Shown: in pieces, positions 1-8,142 of the stretch
How positions within the stretch are numbered: the first letter of the stretch is position 1
Layout of the letters: each line of letters begins with the position of its first letter
NCBI GenBank assembly: GCA_947626435.1
Contig: CANQSB010000013.1
Coordinates: 16,188-80,187, forward strand
Reading direction: 5' to 3'
Origin: an uncultured Lachnospiraceae bacterium
GTDB lineage: Bacteria > Bacillota > Clostridia > Lachnospirales > Lachnospiraceae
Length of the DNA: 64,000 nt
Program-made: the position numbers and the translations under genes
The notes under the pieces: generated by a model
The model's input: the letters and a program-made list of their open reading frames with translations, nothing else
The model's database searches: none
What the model was told of the DNA's origin: nothing

Positions 1-441
1 GCAGTAGACGGCAGATTTAAGAATCCGTATATAAAGCATGCGCTCCTTTCAATTTCGCTCAATTCCGTATCAAAGTGGAGAGCAAGATGCCTTCCTTCAC
101 TGCTTGAGTACATCAACAGAAAGGGCGAGCTTCCCAAGCATCTTACCTTCTCTATCGCGGCGCTCATGGCGTTCTACACAGGCAGCGAAATCCGTGAGAA
201 GGCGCTTATCGGACACAGAGACGGACAGGAGTACAATATCCTTGATGACGCGGCAGTGCTTGAATTCTTTGCGGCAAACAGCGCTAAACCTTCAAAAGAG
301 TTTACGGATTTGTACCTTAGCAATGCGGACTTCCATGGTCAGGATCTGACAAAGGTTGCAGGACTTGCTGACGCGGTAGCCTCTTACCTTGACGATATTA
401 GGACACTTGGCATGAGAAAAGCTTTGGAGAAGAATTTTTAA
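1..441 (+). CDS. uxaB: Tagaturonate reductase (altronate oxidoreductase), C-terminal part
   Basis: The gene is cut by the left window edge; reading from base 1 gives about 146 residues ending at TAA 439-441. The visible part has the helical C-terminal domain of the mannitol dehydrogenase/UxaB family, including RFKNPYIKHALLSIS near the start and KWRARCLPSLLEY after it. The family reduces tagaturonate to altronate with NADH in cytoplasmic galacturonate catabolism. Only 22 bases separate it from uxaA, so they are almost certainly co-transcribed. Family assignment is firm; UxaB rather than fructuronate reductase UxuB is supported by the adjacent altronate dehydratase. Confidence 0.85.
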   Translation, partial: AVDGRFKNPYIKHALLSISLNSVSKWRARCLPSLLEYINRKGELPKHLTFSIAALMAFYTGSEIREKALIGHRDGQEYNILDDAAVLEFFAANSAKPSKEFTDLYLSNADFHGQDLTKVAGLADAVASYLDDIRTLGMRKALEKNF

Positions 442-463
442 TGAAAGTCATATGGGGGTTTAA

Positions 464-1945
464 ATGGCAAATTTAATAAAAATAAATGAAAACGATAATG
501 TGGCTGTAGCGCTGGAGGTTATTCCTGCTAATACTACGGTAAACGTGAACGGCGAGAGCGTTACGACCACAATGGAAATCCCCGCGGGGCATAAATTCGC
601 GCTTTGCGATATGCCCGAGGGTACGCCTGTCATAAAGTACGGCTTTAGAATCGGCAACACGACGACAGCCGTAAAGAAAGGTGAATGGATTCATACCCAC
701 AATATCAAGACGGGTCTTGGGGATTTGCTTGAATACACATATGAGCCAAGCTTTGCGGAGGAGAAATTTACCGATGACGTGACCTTTATGGGTTACAATC
801 GCGACAACGGCAAGGTAGGTGTAAGAAATGAGATTTGGATTATACCGACAGTCGGCTGTGTAAACAATGTTGCAAGCAAAATCGCCGAGCTTTCGCAGGG
901 ACTTGTGAGAGAAAACATTGAAGCGGTATGCGCATTTCCACACCCTTACGGCTGCTCACAGATGGGCGACGACCAGGAGCACACAAGACAGATACTTGCC
1001 AATCTCATAAACCACCCGAACGCAGGCGGAGTGCTTGTTCTGGGGCTTGGCTGTGAGAACAGCAATATTGACGTCTTAAAGGGCTATATGGGAGAGATAA
1101 ATCCTGATAGGGTTAAATTCCTCGTAGCCCAGGAAAGCGACGACGAGATAGCAGAGGGCGTCGAGATTGTAAAGGGTCTTGCCGAATATGCCGCTCAGTT
1201 TAAGAGAGAGCCGATAAGCGTGTCAAAGCTTGTCGTTGGCATGAAGTGCGGTGGCAGCGATGGATTTTCAGGCATCACAGCAAACCCCACAGTGGGGCGC
1301 TTTTCAGATATTCTTATCAGCAAAAAGGGTACAACCATACTTACCGAGGTTCCCGAGATGTTCGGCGCGGAGACAATCCTTATGAACCGCTGCGCAAACA
1401 AGGAGCTTTTTGACAAGACGGTTGACCTGATTAACGACTTTAAGAATTATTTCAAGAGCCACAACCAGACAATATATGAAAATCCCTCACCAGGCAATAA
1501 AAAGGGCGGTATCTCAACTCTCGAGGACAAGTCACTTGGCTGCACGCAGAAGTCAGGTAGTGCTATTGTAAAGGGAGTGCTTGCTTATGGCGAGGTTGTG
1601 AGCACGCCAGGACTTAACCTGCTCAGCGCGCCGGGCAATGACCTTGTAGCTGCGACAGCGCTTGCGGCAAGCGGAGCTCATATCGTGCTGTTTACTACAG
1701 GCAGAGGCACGCCATTTGCATGTCCTGTGCCTACCATGAAGATTTCGAGCAATTCAAGGCTTGCGGGCAAGAAGGACAATTGGATTGACTTCAATGCTGG
1801 CGTAGTCGCGGAGGGCGAGGATTTAGATGCGGCAGGCAAGAGGCTCTTTGACGAGGTGGTTGCTATTGCTTCGGGCAAAGAGGTAAAGAGCGAGCTTGCA
1901 GGTTTTCATGATATGGCAATCTTTAAGCAGGGCGTTACACTCTAA
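464..1945 (+). CDS. uxaA: Altronate dehydratase
   Basis: Encodes 493 residues, the full length of the UxaA family. The N-terminal roughly 95 residues form the SAF-like domain, followed by the galactarate dehydratase/altronate hydrolase catalytic region with NGKVGVRNEIWIIPTVGCVN near residue 115 and the GCSQMGDD cysteine motif near residue 165. It converts D-altronate to 2-keto-3-deoxygluconate, the step after UxaB. The ATG at 464 follows a GGGGG stretch that can act as ribosome binding site. Second gene of the hexuronate operon; its product is the substrate of the kinase encoded next. Confidence 0.93.
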   Translation: MANLIKINENDNVAVALEVIPANTTVNVNGESVTTTMEIPAGHKFALCDMPEGTPVIKYGFRIGNTTTAVKKGEWIHTHNIKTGLGDLLEYTYEPSFAEEKFTDDVTFMGYNRDNGKVGVRNEIWIIPTVGCVNNVASKIAELSQGLVRENIEAVCAFPHPYGCSQMGDDQEHTRQILANLINHPNAGGVLVLGLGCENSNIDVLKGYMGEINPDRVKFLVAQESDDEIAEGVEIVKGLAEYAAQFKREPISVSKLVVGMKCGGSDGFSGITANPTVGRFSDILISKKGTTILTEVPEMFGAETILMNRCANKELFDKTVDLINDFKNYFKSHNQTIYENPSPGNKKGGISTLEDKSLGCTQKSGSAIVKGVLAYGEVVSTPGLNLLSAPGNDLVAATALAASGAHIVLFTTGRGTPFACPVPTMKISSNSRLAGKKDNWIDFNAGVVAEGEDLDAAGKRLFDEVVAIASGKEVKSELAGFHDMAIFKQGVTL

Positions 1946-1980
1946 TTATTAAGAATTGTAAAAATCTGTTCAATAACGTA

Positions 1981-2093
1981 GAATTTGGGCGAAATATACA
2001 AAATAAGCGGTGCATTGCGGAGCACCTATGTACTGTATCTGTGATACAGTACATTAACGCGATTTTTGTATATTTTACACAAATTCGGACGGA
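1981..2093 (+). repeat. Long imperfect dyad between uxaA and kdgK
   Basis: The 213-base gap holds nested inverted repeats. A perfect 12-bp stem with a 3-base loop lies at 2028-2054 (ATGTACTGTATC and its complement). Beside it is a smaller GGTGC/GCACC hairpin, and both are enclosed by outer arms starting GAATTTG at 1981 and ending CAAATTC at 2093, which also share AAATATACAAAA. The RNA would fold into a long branched stem. It may be an mRNA processing or attenuation element setting kdgK levels, or a small mobile repeat; no second copy is visible in the window. Confidence 0.6.
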
Positions 2094-2158
2094 TGAGAAA
2101 ATATTTTGCAACTAATATAAAAACAAAAAATATAAAATAAAATGGAGGAATTTTAATT

Positions 2159-3193
2159 ATGGCAAAGAAAGTAGTTACAATGGGCGAGATTATGCTGAGA
2201 CTTTCAACACCCAACAACGAGAAATTCATTCAGGCAGATGAGTTTGACATCAACTATGGCGGCGGCGAGGCAAACGTGGCTGTATCACTTGCAAATTACG
2301 GACATAACGCAAGCTTCGTTACGGCAGTGCCTGACAACGAGCTTGGCGAGTGTGCTATCGCGGCGCTCAGAAAGTACAACGTAGACACTACGAATATCGC
2401 TAAGTGCGGCGAGAGACTTGGCATTTATTATTTGGAGTCTGGCTCTGCTATGCGTCCTTCAAAGGTAGTTTACGACAGGGCTCATTCTTCTATCTCTACG
2501 GCTACGGCTGCTGACTTTGATTTTGACAAGATTTTTGAAGGAGCTGACTGGTTCCATTTCACAGGCATTACTCCCGCCGTGTCAGACGCGGCCGCAGTTC
2601 TCACGGAGGAGGCTTTAAAGGCTGCTAAAAAGCATGGCGTTAAGGTTTCAGTAGACTTGAACTTCAGAAAGAAGCTTTGGTCTTCAGAGAAGGCACAGAA
2701 GGTTATGAAGAACCTTATGCAGTATGTTGACGTATGCATCGGAAACGAGGAAGATGCGGAGCTCGTACTTGGCTACAAGCCGGGCAACACGGACGTTACA
2801 AGCGGCGATTTGGAGCTTGCAGGCTACAAGTCAATTTTTGAGCAGATGGTAGCTGACTACAACTTTGAATATTGCATTTCTTCATTGAGAGTAAGCCATT
2901 CAGCATCAGACAACGGCTGGTCTGCGTGCATTTATTCAAGAGATACAAAGGAATTTTATCATTCAAAGCAGTACAGCATTCATCCTATCGTTGATCGTGT
3001 TGGCGGCGGCGATTCATTTGCGGGTGGCGTAATCTGTGGTCTTCTTGATGGCAAGGATTTCAAGGCGGCGCTTGAGTTTGGCGTAGCTGCATCTGCATTG
3101 AAGCATACTATCCCTGGCGACTTTAACCTCGTATCAAGGAAAGAGGTTGAGACTCTGGCAGGCGGAGATGCGTCAGGACGTGTACAGAGATAA
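2159..3193 (+). CDS. kdgK: 2-keto-3-deoxygluconate kinase (PfkB family)
   Basis: A 344-residue PfkB/ribokinase-family sugar kinase. It has the N-terminal substrate-binding start (MGEIMLRLSTP, then NYGGGEANVAVSLANYG near residue 40) and the C-terminal anion-hole/catalytic-base motif GGGDSFAGG near residue 283, where the Asp is the expected base. The role, phosphorylation of 2-keto-3-deoxygluconate to KDPG, follows from its place between uxaA and the KDPG aldolase. A GGAGG ribosome binding site precedes the ATG by about 11 bases. Confidence 0.9.
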   Translation: MAKKVVTMGEIMLRLSTPNNEKFIQADEFDINYGGGEANVAVSLANYGHNASFVTAVPDNELGECAIAALRKYNVDTTNIAKCGERLGIYYLESGSAMRPSKVVYDRAHSSISTATAADFDFDKIFEGADWFHFTGITPAVSDAAAVLTEEALKAAKKHGVKVSVDLNFRKKLWSSEKAQKVMKNLMQYVDVCIGNEEDAELVLGYKPGNTDVTSGDLELAGYKSIFEQMVADYNFEYCISSLRVSHSASDNGWSACIYSRDTKEFYHSKQYSIHPIVDRVGGGDSFAGGVICGLLDGKDFKAALEFGVAASALKHTIPGDFNLVSRKEVETLAGGDASGRVQR

Positions 3194-3269
3194 AAAATGA
3201 AAAGAAACGCAAACTATGTGAAAATTTACAGAATTAAATATTATAAAAAATTTTAGGAGGAATAAAATT

Positions 3270-4070
3270 ATGGCAAGTAATCCATTCTCACTCGAAGGTA
3301 AAGTAGCTTTAGTAACAGGTGCATCTTACGGCATAGGTTTTGCCATTGCCAAGGCTATGTCAGCGGCAGGAGCAACAATTGTATTCAATGATATCAAGCA
3401 GGAGCTTGTTGACAAGGGACTTGCTTCATATAAGGAAGCTGGCATCACTGCTCATGGCTATGTATGCGACGTTACAAATGAAGAAGCTGTGAATGAGCTC
3501 GTTGCAAAGATTGAAAAAGAGGTAGGCGTTATTGACATCCTCGTAAACAATGCGGGCATTATCAAAAGAATACCTATGTGCGATATGACGGCGGCAGAGT
3601 TCAGACAGGTTATCGATGTTGACCTCAACGCTCCGTTTATCGTTTCAAAGGCAGTTATCCCTTCAATGATTAAAAAAGGACACGGCAAGATTATAAACAT
3701 CTGCTCTATGATGTCAGAGCTTGGTCGCGAGACGGTTTCAGCTTATGCTGCTGCAAAGGGTGGTCTTAAAATGCTTACAAGGAACATAGCGTCTGAGTAC
3801 GGTGACCAGAACATTCAGTGCAACGGCATTGGACCAGGCTACATCGAGACACCGCAGACAGCGCCTTTGCGCGAGAAACAGCCTGACGGCAGCAGACATC
3901 CGTTCGACCAGTTTATCGTAAACAGGACACCCGCAGGCAGATGGCTTCAGCCTGACGAGCTTGGCGGTCCTGCGGTATTCCTCGCGTCAGACGCTTCAAA
4001 CGGCGTAAATGGACACATCCTCTATGTGGACGGCGGCATACTTGCTTACATCGGCAAGCAGCCTAAATAA
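3270..4070 (+). CDS. Gluconate 5-dehydrogenase / KduD-like SDR oxidoreductase
   Basis: A 266-residue classical short-chain dehydrogenase with TGASYGIG cofactor motif near residue 17, NNAG near residue 92, catalytic Ser and the YAAAK motif near residue 159. The C-terminal stretch ending DGGILAYIGKQP is typical of the gluconate 5-dehydrogenase (IdnO/Ga5DH) subgroup. In this operon it may interconvert a keto-deoxy-uronate/gluconate intermediate (a KduD-like role on unsaturated pectin products) rather than gluconate itself; sequence alone does not decide the substrate. AGGAGG lies just before the start. Confidence 0.8.
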   Translation: MASNPFSLEGKVALVTGASYGIGFAIAKAMSAAGATIVFNDIKQELVDKGLASYKEAGITAHGYVCDVTNEEAVNELVAKIEKEVGVIDILVNNAGIIKRIPMCDMTAAEFRQVIDVDLNAPFIVSKAVIPSMIKKGHGKIINICSMMSELGRETVSAYAAAKGGLKMLTRNIASEYGDQNIQCNGIGPGYIETPQTAPLREKQPDGSRHPFDQFIVNRTPAGRWLQPDELGGPAVFLASDASNGVNGHILYVDGGILAYIGKQPK

Positions 4071-4184
4071 GACCAAAAGAATTTCTGAGCCTGCAGAAGC
4101 TGCAGGCTTGGAAATTTGTGCAATTGAGGGCACGTTTCACAATCATTTAAAGATAGATTGATGTTAGAAAGGGGTAAGATTAAA

Positions 4185-5147
4185 ATGAATGAAGTATTGG
4201 AGAAAATTAGTAAAATAGGCATTGTCCCTGTTGTTGTATTAGATGACGCTAAGGATGCTGAGCCTTTGGCACAGGCGCTTGTAAAGGGCGGTCTTCCCTG
4301 CGCTGAGGTTACGTTCAGGACAGCGGCGGCAGAGGAATCTATCAGGATTATGTCTACGAAGTTTCCTGAGATGCTTGTAGGCGCAGGCACAGTACTCACT
4401 ACAGAGCAGGTTGACCGTGCCGTAAACGCGGGCGCGAAGTTTATCGTAAGCCCGGGCTTAAATCCCAAGATTGTTAAATATTGTATTGATAAGGGCGTTC
4501 CTGTCACTCCCGGTACGGCAAATCCTTCTGATGTTGAGCAGGCTATCGAGCTTGGGCTTGAGGTTGTCAAGTTCTTCCCCGCAGAGGCGGCAGGCGGCTT
4601 AAATATGATTAAGTCTATGGCAGCGCCTTATATACAGATGAAGTTTATGCCTACAGGCGGTATTTCTGCAAAGAATATCTGCGAGTATCTTGCATTTGAC
4701 AAGATTATCGCCTGCGGCGGTTCTTGGATGGTTAAGAAAGACCTCGTAGCTGCTGGAAAATATGACGAGATTCAGGCACTCACAGAGGAAGCCGTAAGGA
4801 CAATGCTTGGCTTTGAGCTTAGGCATATCGGCGTAAACTGCGAGGACGAGGCTGCAGCTGACAGCGTAGCTGCAAGATATGACGAGCTGTTTGGATTTAC
4901 AAAGAAGCCAGGCAACAGCTCAATATTCGCAGGCATAGAGGTAGAAGCTATGAAGAAGATAGGCCGCGGCAAGAACGGTCATATCGCTATCGGCACAAAC
5001 AGCGTAGCGCGCGCTAAGAATTACCTTGAGTCTGTAAAGGGTGTTAAGTTTATTGAGGATTCGGCTGTAGTTAAGAACGGCAAGCTTACGGCGATTTACT
5101 TAGATGAGGAAATCGGCGGATTTGCGATACATCTTGTTCAAAAATAG
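4185..5147 (+). CDS. kdgA: KDPG/KHG aldolase fused to a VOC (glyoxalase-like) domain
   Basis: Start chosen at ATG 4185 because GAAAGGGG lies about 10 bases upstream; an earlier in-frame TTG at 4158 lacks such a site. Residues 1 to about 210 are a class I KDPG aldolase: VTFRT near residue 45, GAGTV near 70, the Schiff-base Lys in VVKFFPAE near 130, and MPTGG near 155. The last 110 residues (from FELRHIGVNCED) are a VOC-fold domain. The aldolase cleaves KDPG to pyruvate and glyceraldehyde-3-phosphate, closing the hexuronate route. The VOC extension occurs in Clostridia and its function is unknown to me. Two terminators follow. Confidence 0.9.
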   Translation: MNEVLEKISKIGIVPVVVLDDAKDAEPLAQALVKGGLPCAEVTFRTAAAEESIRIMSTKFPEMLVGAGTVLTTEQVDRAVNAGAKFIVSPGLNPKIVKYCIDKGVPVTPGTANPSDVEQAIELGLEVVKFFPAEAAGGLNMIKSMAAPYIQMKFMPTGGISAKNICEYLAFDKIIACGGSWMVKKDLVAAGKYDEIQALTEEAVRTMLGFELRHIGVNCEDEAAADSVAARYDELFGFTKKPGNSSIFAGIEVEAMKKIGRGKNGHIAIGTNSVARAKNYLESVKGVKFIEDSAVVKNGKLTAIYLDEEIGGFAIHLVQK

Positions 5148-5157
5148 AAAACCAAAA

Positions 5158-5211
5158 AACTAAGCAACTCTAAGAGTGCAAAGGACGCACTCTAAGACTT
5201 GCTAAGTTTTT
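5158..5211 (+). terminator. Rho-independent terminator after kdgA
   Basis: Two-part stem: AACTAAGCAA pairs with TTGCTAAGTT (one mismatch) and inner AGAGTGC pairs with GCACTCT, followed by TTTTT. It lies 11 bases after the kdgA stop and ends the hexuronate operon. Confidence 0.8.
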
Positions 5212-5212
5212 A

Positions 5213-5240
5213 AAAGAACGCCAAGGGCGGGCGTTCTTTC
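5213..5240 (+). terminator. Second terminator-like hairpin
   Basis: AAAGAACGCC pairs with GGCGTTCTTT over a 7-base loop, directly after the first terminator. It probably reinforces termination. Confidence 0.65.
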
Positions 5241-5298
5241 TGCCTGATTACTTTAAGTATAGAAATGGTGGGAGGGACGTGTTTGGATAAGATAGATA

Positions 5299-5331
5299 AG
5301 GGCATCACTTGTGGTTGGGTGATGCCTTTAT
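5299..5331 (+). terminator. Terminator-like hairpin
   Basis: GGCATCAC and GTGATGCC form a perfect 8-bp stem over a 10-base loop, with short A and T runs outside, so it could act weakly on either strand. It sits 65 bases before the next gene. Confidence 0.45.
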
Positions 5332-5395
5332 GATTTAGATATTCATATAAAGTGAGATGGACTGATATAAGTTTGACAGAAATGAGGGATTTTAA

Positions 5396-5701
5396 GTGTT
5401 ATATAAGATAAATATGATTACTGAGGAGGACGGCTGGATAGTGCTTGATACGGCGGGAAATTATAAGTATGGCTCTGATCCTGTCAAGATGCTTGCGCAG
5501 AGCATAGCGGACGAATACGGAAAGGAAATGTTCCAGCCGTATGAGGGCGATGCGCAGTTTATGATAAAGGGCGATCCGTATAAGCTTATTTTTCAGTATG
5601 ACGATTGTTTCGGCTCAGTGGTGATACTTGACAAGCTGTCGGACAAAGATGAGGTAGTGGCGCTTTTGGAGAGGCATTTTGAAAAGCTGAAAAATGCGTA
5701 G
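5396..5701 (+). CDS. Small conserved-looking cytoplasmic protein, function unknown
   Basis: A 101-residue acidic protein with a GTG start at 5396 preceded by GAGGG. I do not recognise a family. It has alternating hydrophobic and charged segments, no signal peptide, no membrane segment, no cysteine cluster and no repeated motif. It stands alone between terminator-like hairpins and the HIT gene. The reading frame is intact, codon use resembles its neighbours, and the antisense strand gives no competing frame. Confidence 0.6.
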   Translation: MLYKINMITEEDGWIVLDTAGNYKYGSDPVKMLAQSIADEYGKEMFQPYEGDAQFMIKGDPYKLIFQYDDCFGSVVILDKLSDKDEVVALLERHFEKLKNA

Positions 5702-5815
5702 CGGTAAAAGTTTATATGTGATTAGATTTTATATTATTGAATAGGTTTTTATAATTATATATGTATAAGGATAATAACCATAAATATATTGTAGTAGAAA
5801 CGGAGGTATTTCATT

Positions 5816-6235
5816 ATGATAGACAATAATTGTTCATATTGCGTTGAGGGTGAATTGGTGGCGAAGTTTGGCATCAAGATTTGCGAGCTTGACGCGACTA
5901 AGGTGTATCTTTTCAAGGAGCAGAGCCATAAGGGCAGGGTGATTGTGGCGAGCAAGTATCACGTAAGCGAAATTACAGAGCTTACAGACGAGCAGAGGAA
6001 CGCTTTCTTTGCAGACGTAAACCACGTAGCCGAGGCAATCCACAAGGCATTTTCGCCCGACAAGGTCAATTACGGCGCATACGGCGACACAGGCCATCAC
6101 CTTCATTTCCACCTCGTACCCAAATACAAGGACGAGTTTGAATGGGGCGGCACATTCGCAATGGATCCCAAGCAGAAGACCTTGACGGATGCTGAGTATG
6201 ATGAGCTTATAAATGAATTGAAAAAATACCTGTAA
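5816..6235 (+). CDS. HIT-family nucleotide-binding protein (HinT-like)
   Basis: A 139-residue histidine-triad protein. The triad HHLHFHLVPKY near residue 100 is the diagnostic HxHxHxx motif, and the N-terminal NCSYC pair may bind zinc as in several clostridial members. HIT proteins hydrolyse nucleoside phosphoramidates or dinucleotides in the cytoplasm. A GGAGG site precedes the ATG. The next gene follows after about 30 bases, so the two may be co-transcribed. Confidence 0.88.
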   Translation: MIDNNCSYCVEGELVAKFGIKICELDATKVYLFKEQSHKGRVIVASKYHVSEITELTDEQRNAFFADVNHVAEAIHKAFSPDKVNYGAYGDTGHHLHFHLVPKYKDEFEWGGTFAMDPKQKTLTDAEYDELINELKKYL

Positions 6236-6266
6236 TTTGGTAAGATGCGCGAGAGGGAAGACGCCA

Positions 6267-7127
6267 ATGAAATTCAGCTTTAAAGAAGATTTTAAAAGAA
6301 TAGTCGTATTGTGTATAGCCTCAGCAGTGATGGCAATTAATATCAAATCCTTTGTGCGCACAGGTGGGCTTTATCCGGGCGGCGCTACGGGACTTACGCT
6401 GCTCATTCAGCGTGCGTTTGAGATGTTCGCCAATATCAGCCTGCCGTATACGCTTATAAATGTGCTGCTGAACCTGATACCTATTTATATCGGATTTCGC
6501 TTTATCGGCAAAAAATTCACGCTGTATTCTGTACTTAACATAATGCTCACAAACATTCTTACTGACGTGCTGCCAAGCTTTCCCATAACTTACGACATAC
6601 TTCTGATAAGCATATTCGGTGGTCTTGTCAATGGTGCTGTCATAAGCCTTTGCCTGATGATGAATGCGACTACTGGCGGTACTGATTTTATTGCGATTTT
6701 CCTGTCCGACAGAAAAGGCGTGGATTCGTTCAATGTAATTTTGGGCTTTAACGCTGTGCTTCTGCTTATCGCGGGCATAATGTTTGGCTGGGATAAGGCA
6801 CTGTACTCGATTATTTTCCAGTATACATCGACGCAGGTGCTCCATATGCTGTACAAGCAGTACAGGCAGCACACCCTGCTTGTCGTGACGAATAACGCGG
6901 CGGGAGTATACGAGGTAATATCAAAGGAAAGCAATCACAGTGCTACGATTTTAAGCGGCGAGGGCTCGTATGAGCATCAGGAGCGTAAAATTGTGTATTC
7001 AGTAGTATCGCGGGCGGAGTGCAAAAAGATAATTGACGACATCAAAAAGGTTGACCCGAAAGCATTTGTAAATGTCATAAACACTCAGCAGATTTCGGGA
7101 CGCTTTTATCAGAAACCGCATGAATAA
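6267..7127 (+). CDS. YitT-family membrane protein (DUF161 + DUF2179)
   Basis: Start set at ATG 6267, which has GAGAGGGAAG upstream; the longer frame from 6237 adds ten residues without a ribosome binding site. About 286 residues with five or six predicted membrane segments in the first 200 (GGLYPGGATGLTLLIQ, then NATTGGTDFIAIFLSDRKG). The C-terminal cytosolic DUF2179 domain ends with VDPKAFVNVINTQQISGRF. This architecture is characteristic of YitT proteins of Bacillota, whose transport role is unsettled. Confidence 0.85.
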   Translation: MKFSFKEDFKRIVVLCIASAVMAINIKSFVRTGGLYPGGATGLTLLIQRAFEMFANISLPYTLINVLLNLIPIYIGFRFIGKKFTLYSVLNIMLTNILTDVLPSFPITYDILLISIFGGLVNGAVISLCLMMNATTGGTDFIAIFLSDRKGVDSFNVILGFNAVLLLIAGIMFGWDKALYSIIFQYTSTQVLHMLYKQYRQHTLLVVTNNAAGVYEVISKESNHSATILSGEGSYEHQERKIVYSVVSRAECKKIIDDIKKVDPKAFVNVINTQQISGRFYQKPHE

Positions 7128-7159
7128 GGGCTAAGTTATAATAAGCTCTAAGTGAGAAG

Positions 7160-7206
7160 AAAATAAAAGCGTGAAACAAAACTGCCTTAAGTTTAGTTTC
7201 ACGCTA
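7160..7206 (-). terminator. Terminator for the minus-strand tRNA-Leu
   Basis: AGCGTGAAAC (7168-7177) and GTTTCACGCT (7196-7205) form a perfect 10-bp stem. Read on the minus strand it is followed by TTTTATTTT, placing it directly downstream of the tRNA. Confidence 0.8.
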
Positions 7207-7211
7207 TAAAG

Positions 7212-7295
7212 TGCAGGAGATGGGACTTGAACCCACACGGTATTGCTACCACAGGCACCTGAAGCCTGCGCGTCTGCCAATTCCACCACTCCTGC
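7212..7295 (-). tRNA. tRNA-Leu (anticodon CAG)
   Basis: An 84-base class II tRNA on the minus strand. The acceptor GCAGGAG pairs with CTCCTGC and the discriminator is A. The D-arm is GGAATTGGCAGAC, the anticodon stem CAGGC/GCCTG encloses loop TTCAGGT with anticodon CAG, there is a long variable arm, and the T-arm is GTGGG-TTCAAGT-CCCAT. No CCA is encoded. Confidence 0.96.
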
Positions 7296-7306
7296 GCACA
7301 AACATT

Positions 7307-7335
7307 ATTTTACATGTTTTAGATGATAATGTCAA
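7307..7335 (-). promoter_or_regulatory. Sigma-A promoter for tRNA-Leu(CAG)
   Basis: On the minus strand TTGACA (7335-7330) is followed by a 17-base spacer and TAAAAT (7312-7307), placing the start just upstream of the tRNA at 7295. Confidence 0.85.
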
Positions 7336-7453
7336 CCGTTTTTTTTATAAAAATTAGCAATTTAAAATTAGCAAAATTTTAGGCATGGCTATATCAAAAA
7401 TTGGTTAGTTAATGGACTGCTTAAAAAAATATTGAAAAAACAAAAAATAAGTG

Positions 7454-7482
7454 TTGACATCTGAGATATGAAGTGGTAACAT
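7454..7482 (+). promoter_or_regulatory. Sigma-A promoter for tRNA-Leu(AAG)
   Basis: TTGACA at 7454-7459, a 17-base spacer and TAACAT at 7477-7482, about 58 bases upstream of the tRNA. It drives divergently from the other tRNA-Leu promoter. Confidence 0.85.
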
Positions 7483-7540
7483 ATATTTTGTTACGGCGAT
7501 AATGCTAATTGCATTAAAGTGAATTACATATTGCTGTTAT

Positions 7541-7624
7541 GCGGGAATGCTGGAATTGGCAGACAGGCAAGACTAAGGATCTTGTGTCCGCAAGGACGTG
7601 TGGGTTCAAGTCCCACTTTCCGCA
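7541..7624 (+). tRNA. tRNA-Leu (anticodon AAG)
   Basis: An 84-base class II tRNA. The acceptor GCGGGAA pairs with TTTCCGC (one G-U) with discriminator A. The D-arm contains GGAATTGGCAGAC, the anticodon stem CAAGA/TCTTG encloses CTAAGGA with anticodon AAG, the variable arm is GTGTCCGCAAGGACGT, and the T-arm is GTGGG-TTCAAGT-CCCAC. No CCA is encoded. Confidence 0.96.
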
Positions 7625-7642
7625 TTAAAGAAATTGTTTATG

Positions 7643-7690
7643 AATCGTTTAGAACACGCGGTAAGGCAGTGGATTTAAACGATTTTTTGT
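7643..7690 (+). terminator. Terminator after tRNA-Leu(AAG)
   Basis: AATCGTTTA (7643-7651) and TAAACGATT (7676-7684) form a perfect 9-bp stem followed by TTTTGTT. The rest of the gap to 8142 (about 450 bases, AT-rich) shows no gene or convincing promoter. Confidence 0.75.
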
Positions 7691-8142
7691 TGTATGTTTA
7701 TGCCGGGGGCGCCGTATTGCCTGTTTAGTGCTAAATTTGCCCGGTTGATTCCGTTTTGTGTGTTTATTTGGCGTAATATTGCTATGCCTTAATTCTTTAC
7801 TATTTATATGAAAATTTATTCCATGTTATATATATATCAAACGACAATTCTTTTTGCATGTAAGCATTCTGTAAATATTGTAAAGTTTATGGCTTTTAAA
7901 CATCTATGAACAAGAAATAATGTCTTTTACTGTAACTGAGAGTGAATGAGATATTGAACTGAATTTTTTCATATATGGATGTTTCTGTAAAAATATGCAA
8001 ATAAAAAAAGGAATTTAAGCGTCAGCGCGTAATATTATAAATATATGGACATTAAATTTGAGTATCATGTCGTTGCGCAGATTGGATTTTATTTTGTGTA
8101 GATGCATAGTGAAAAAGCAGCGCATTTGGAGGTGTGGCATTT

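Noticed and set aside
7519..7728. Short plus-strand reading frame over the tRNA-Leu(AAG) region
   Set aside because: It runs through a well-formed tRNA and its terminator, so it is not a gene.
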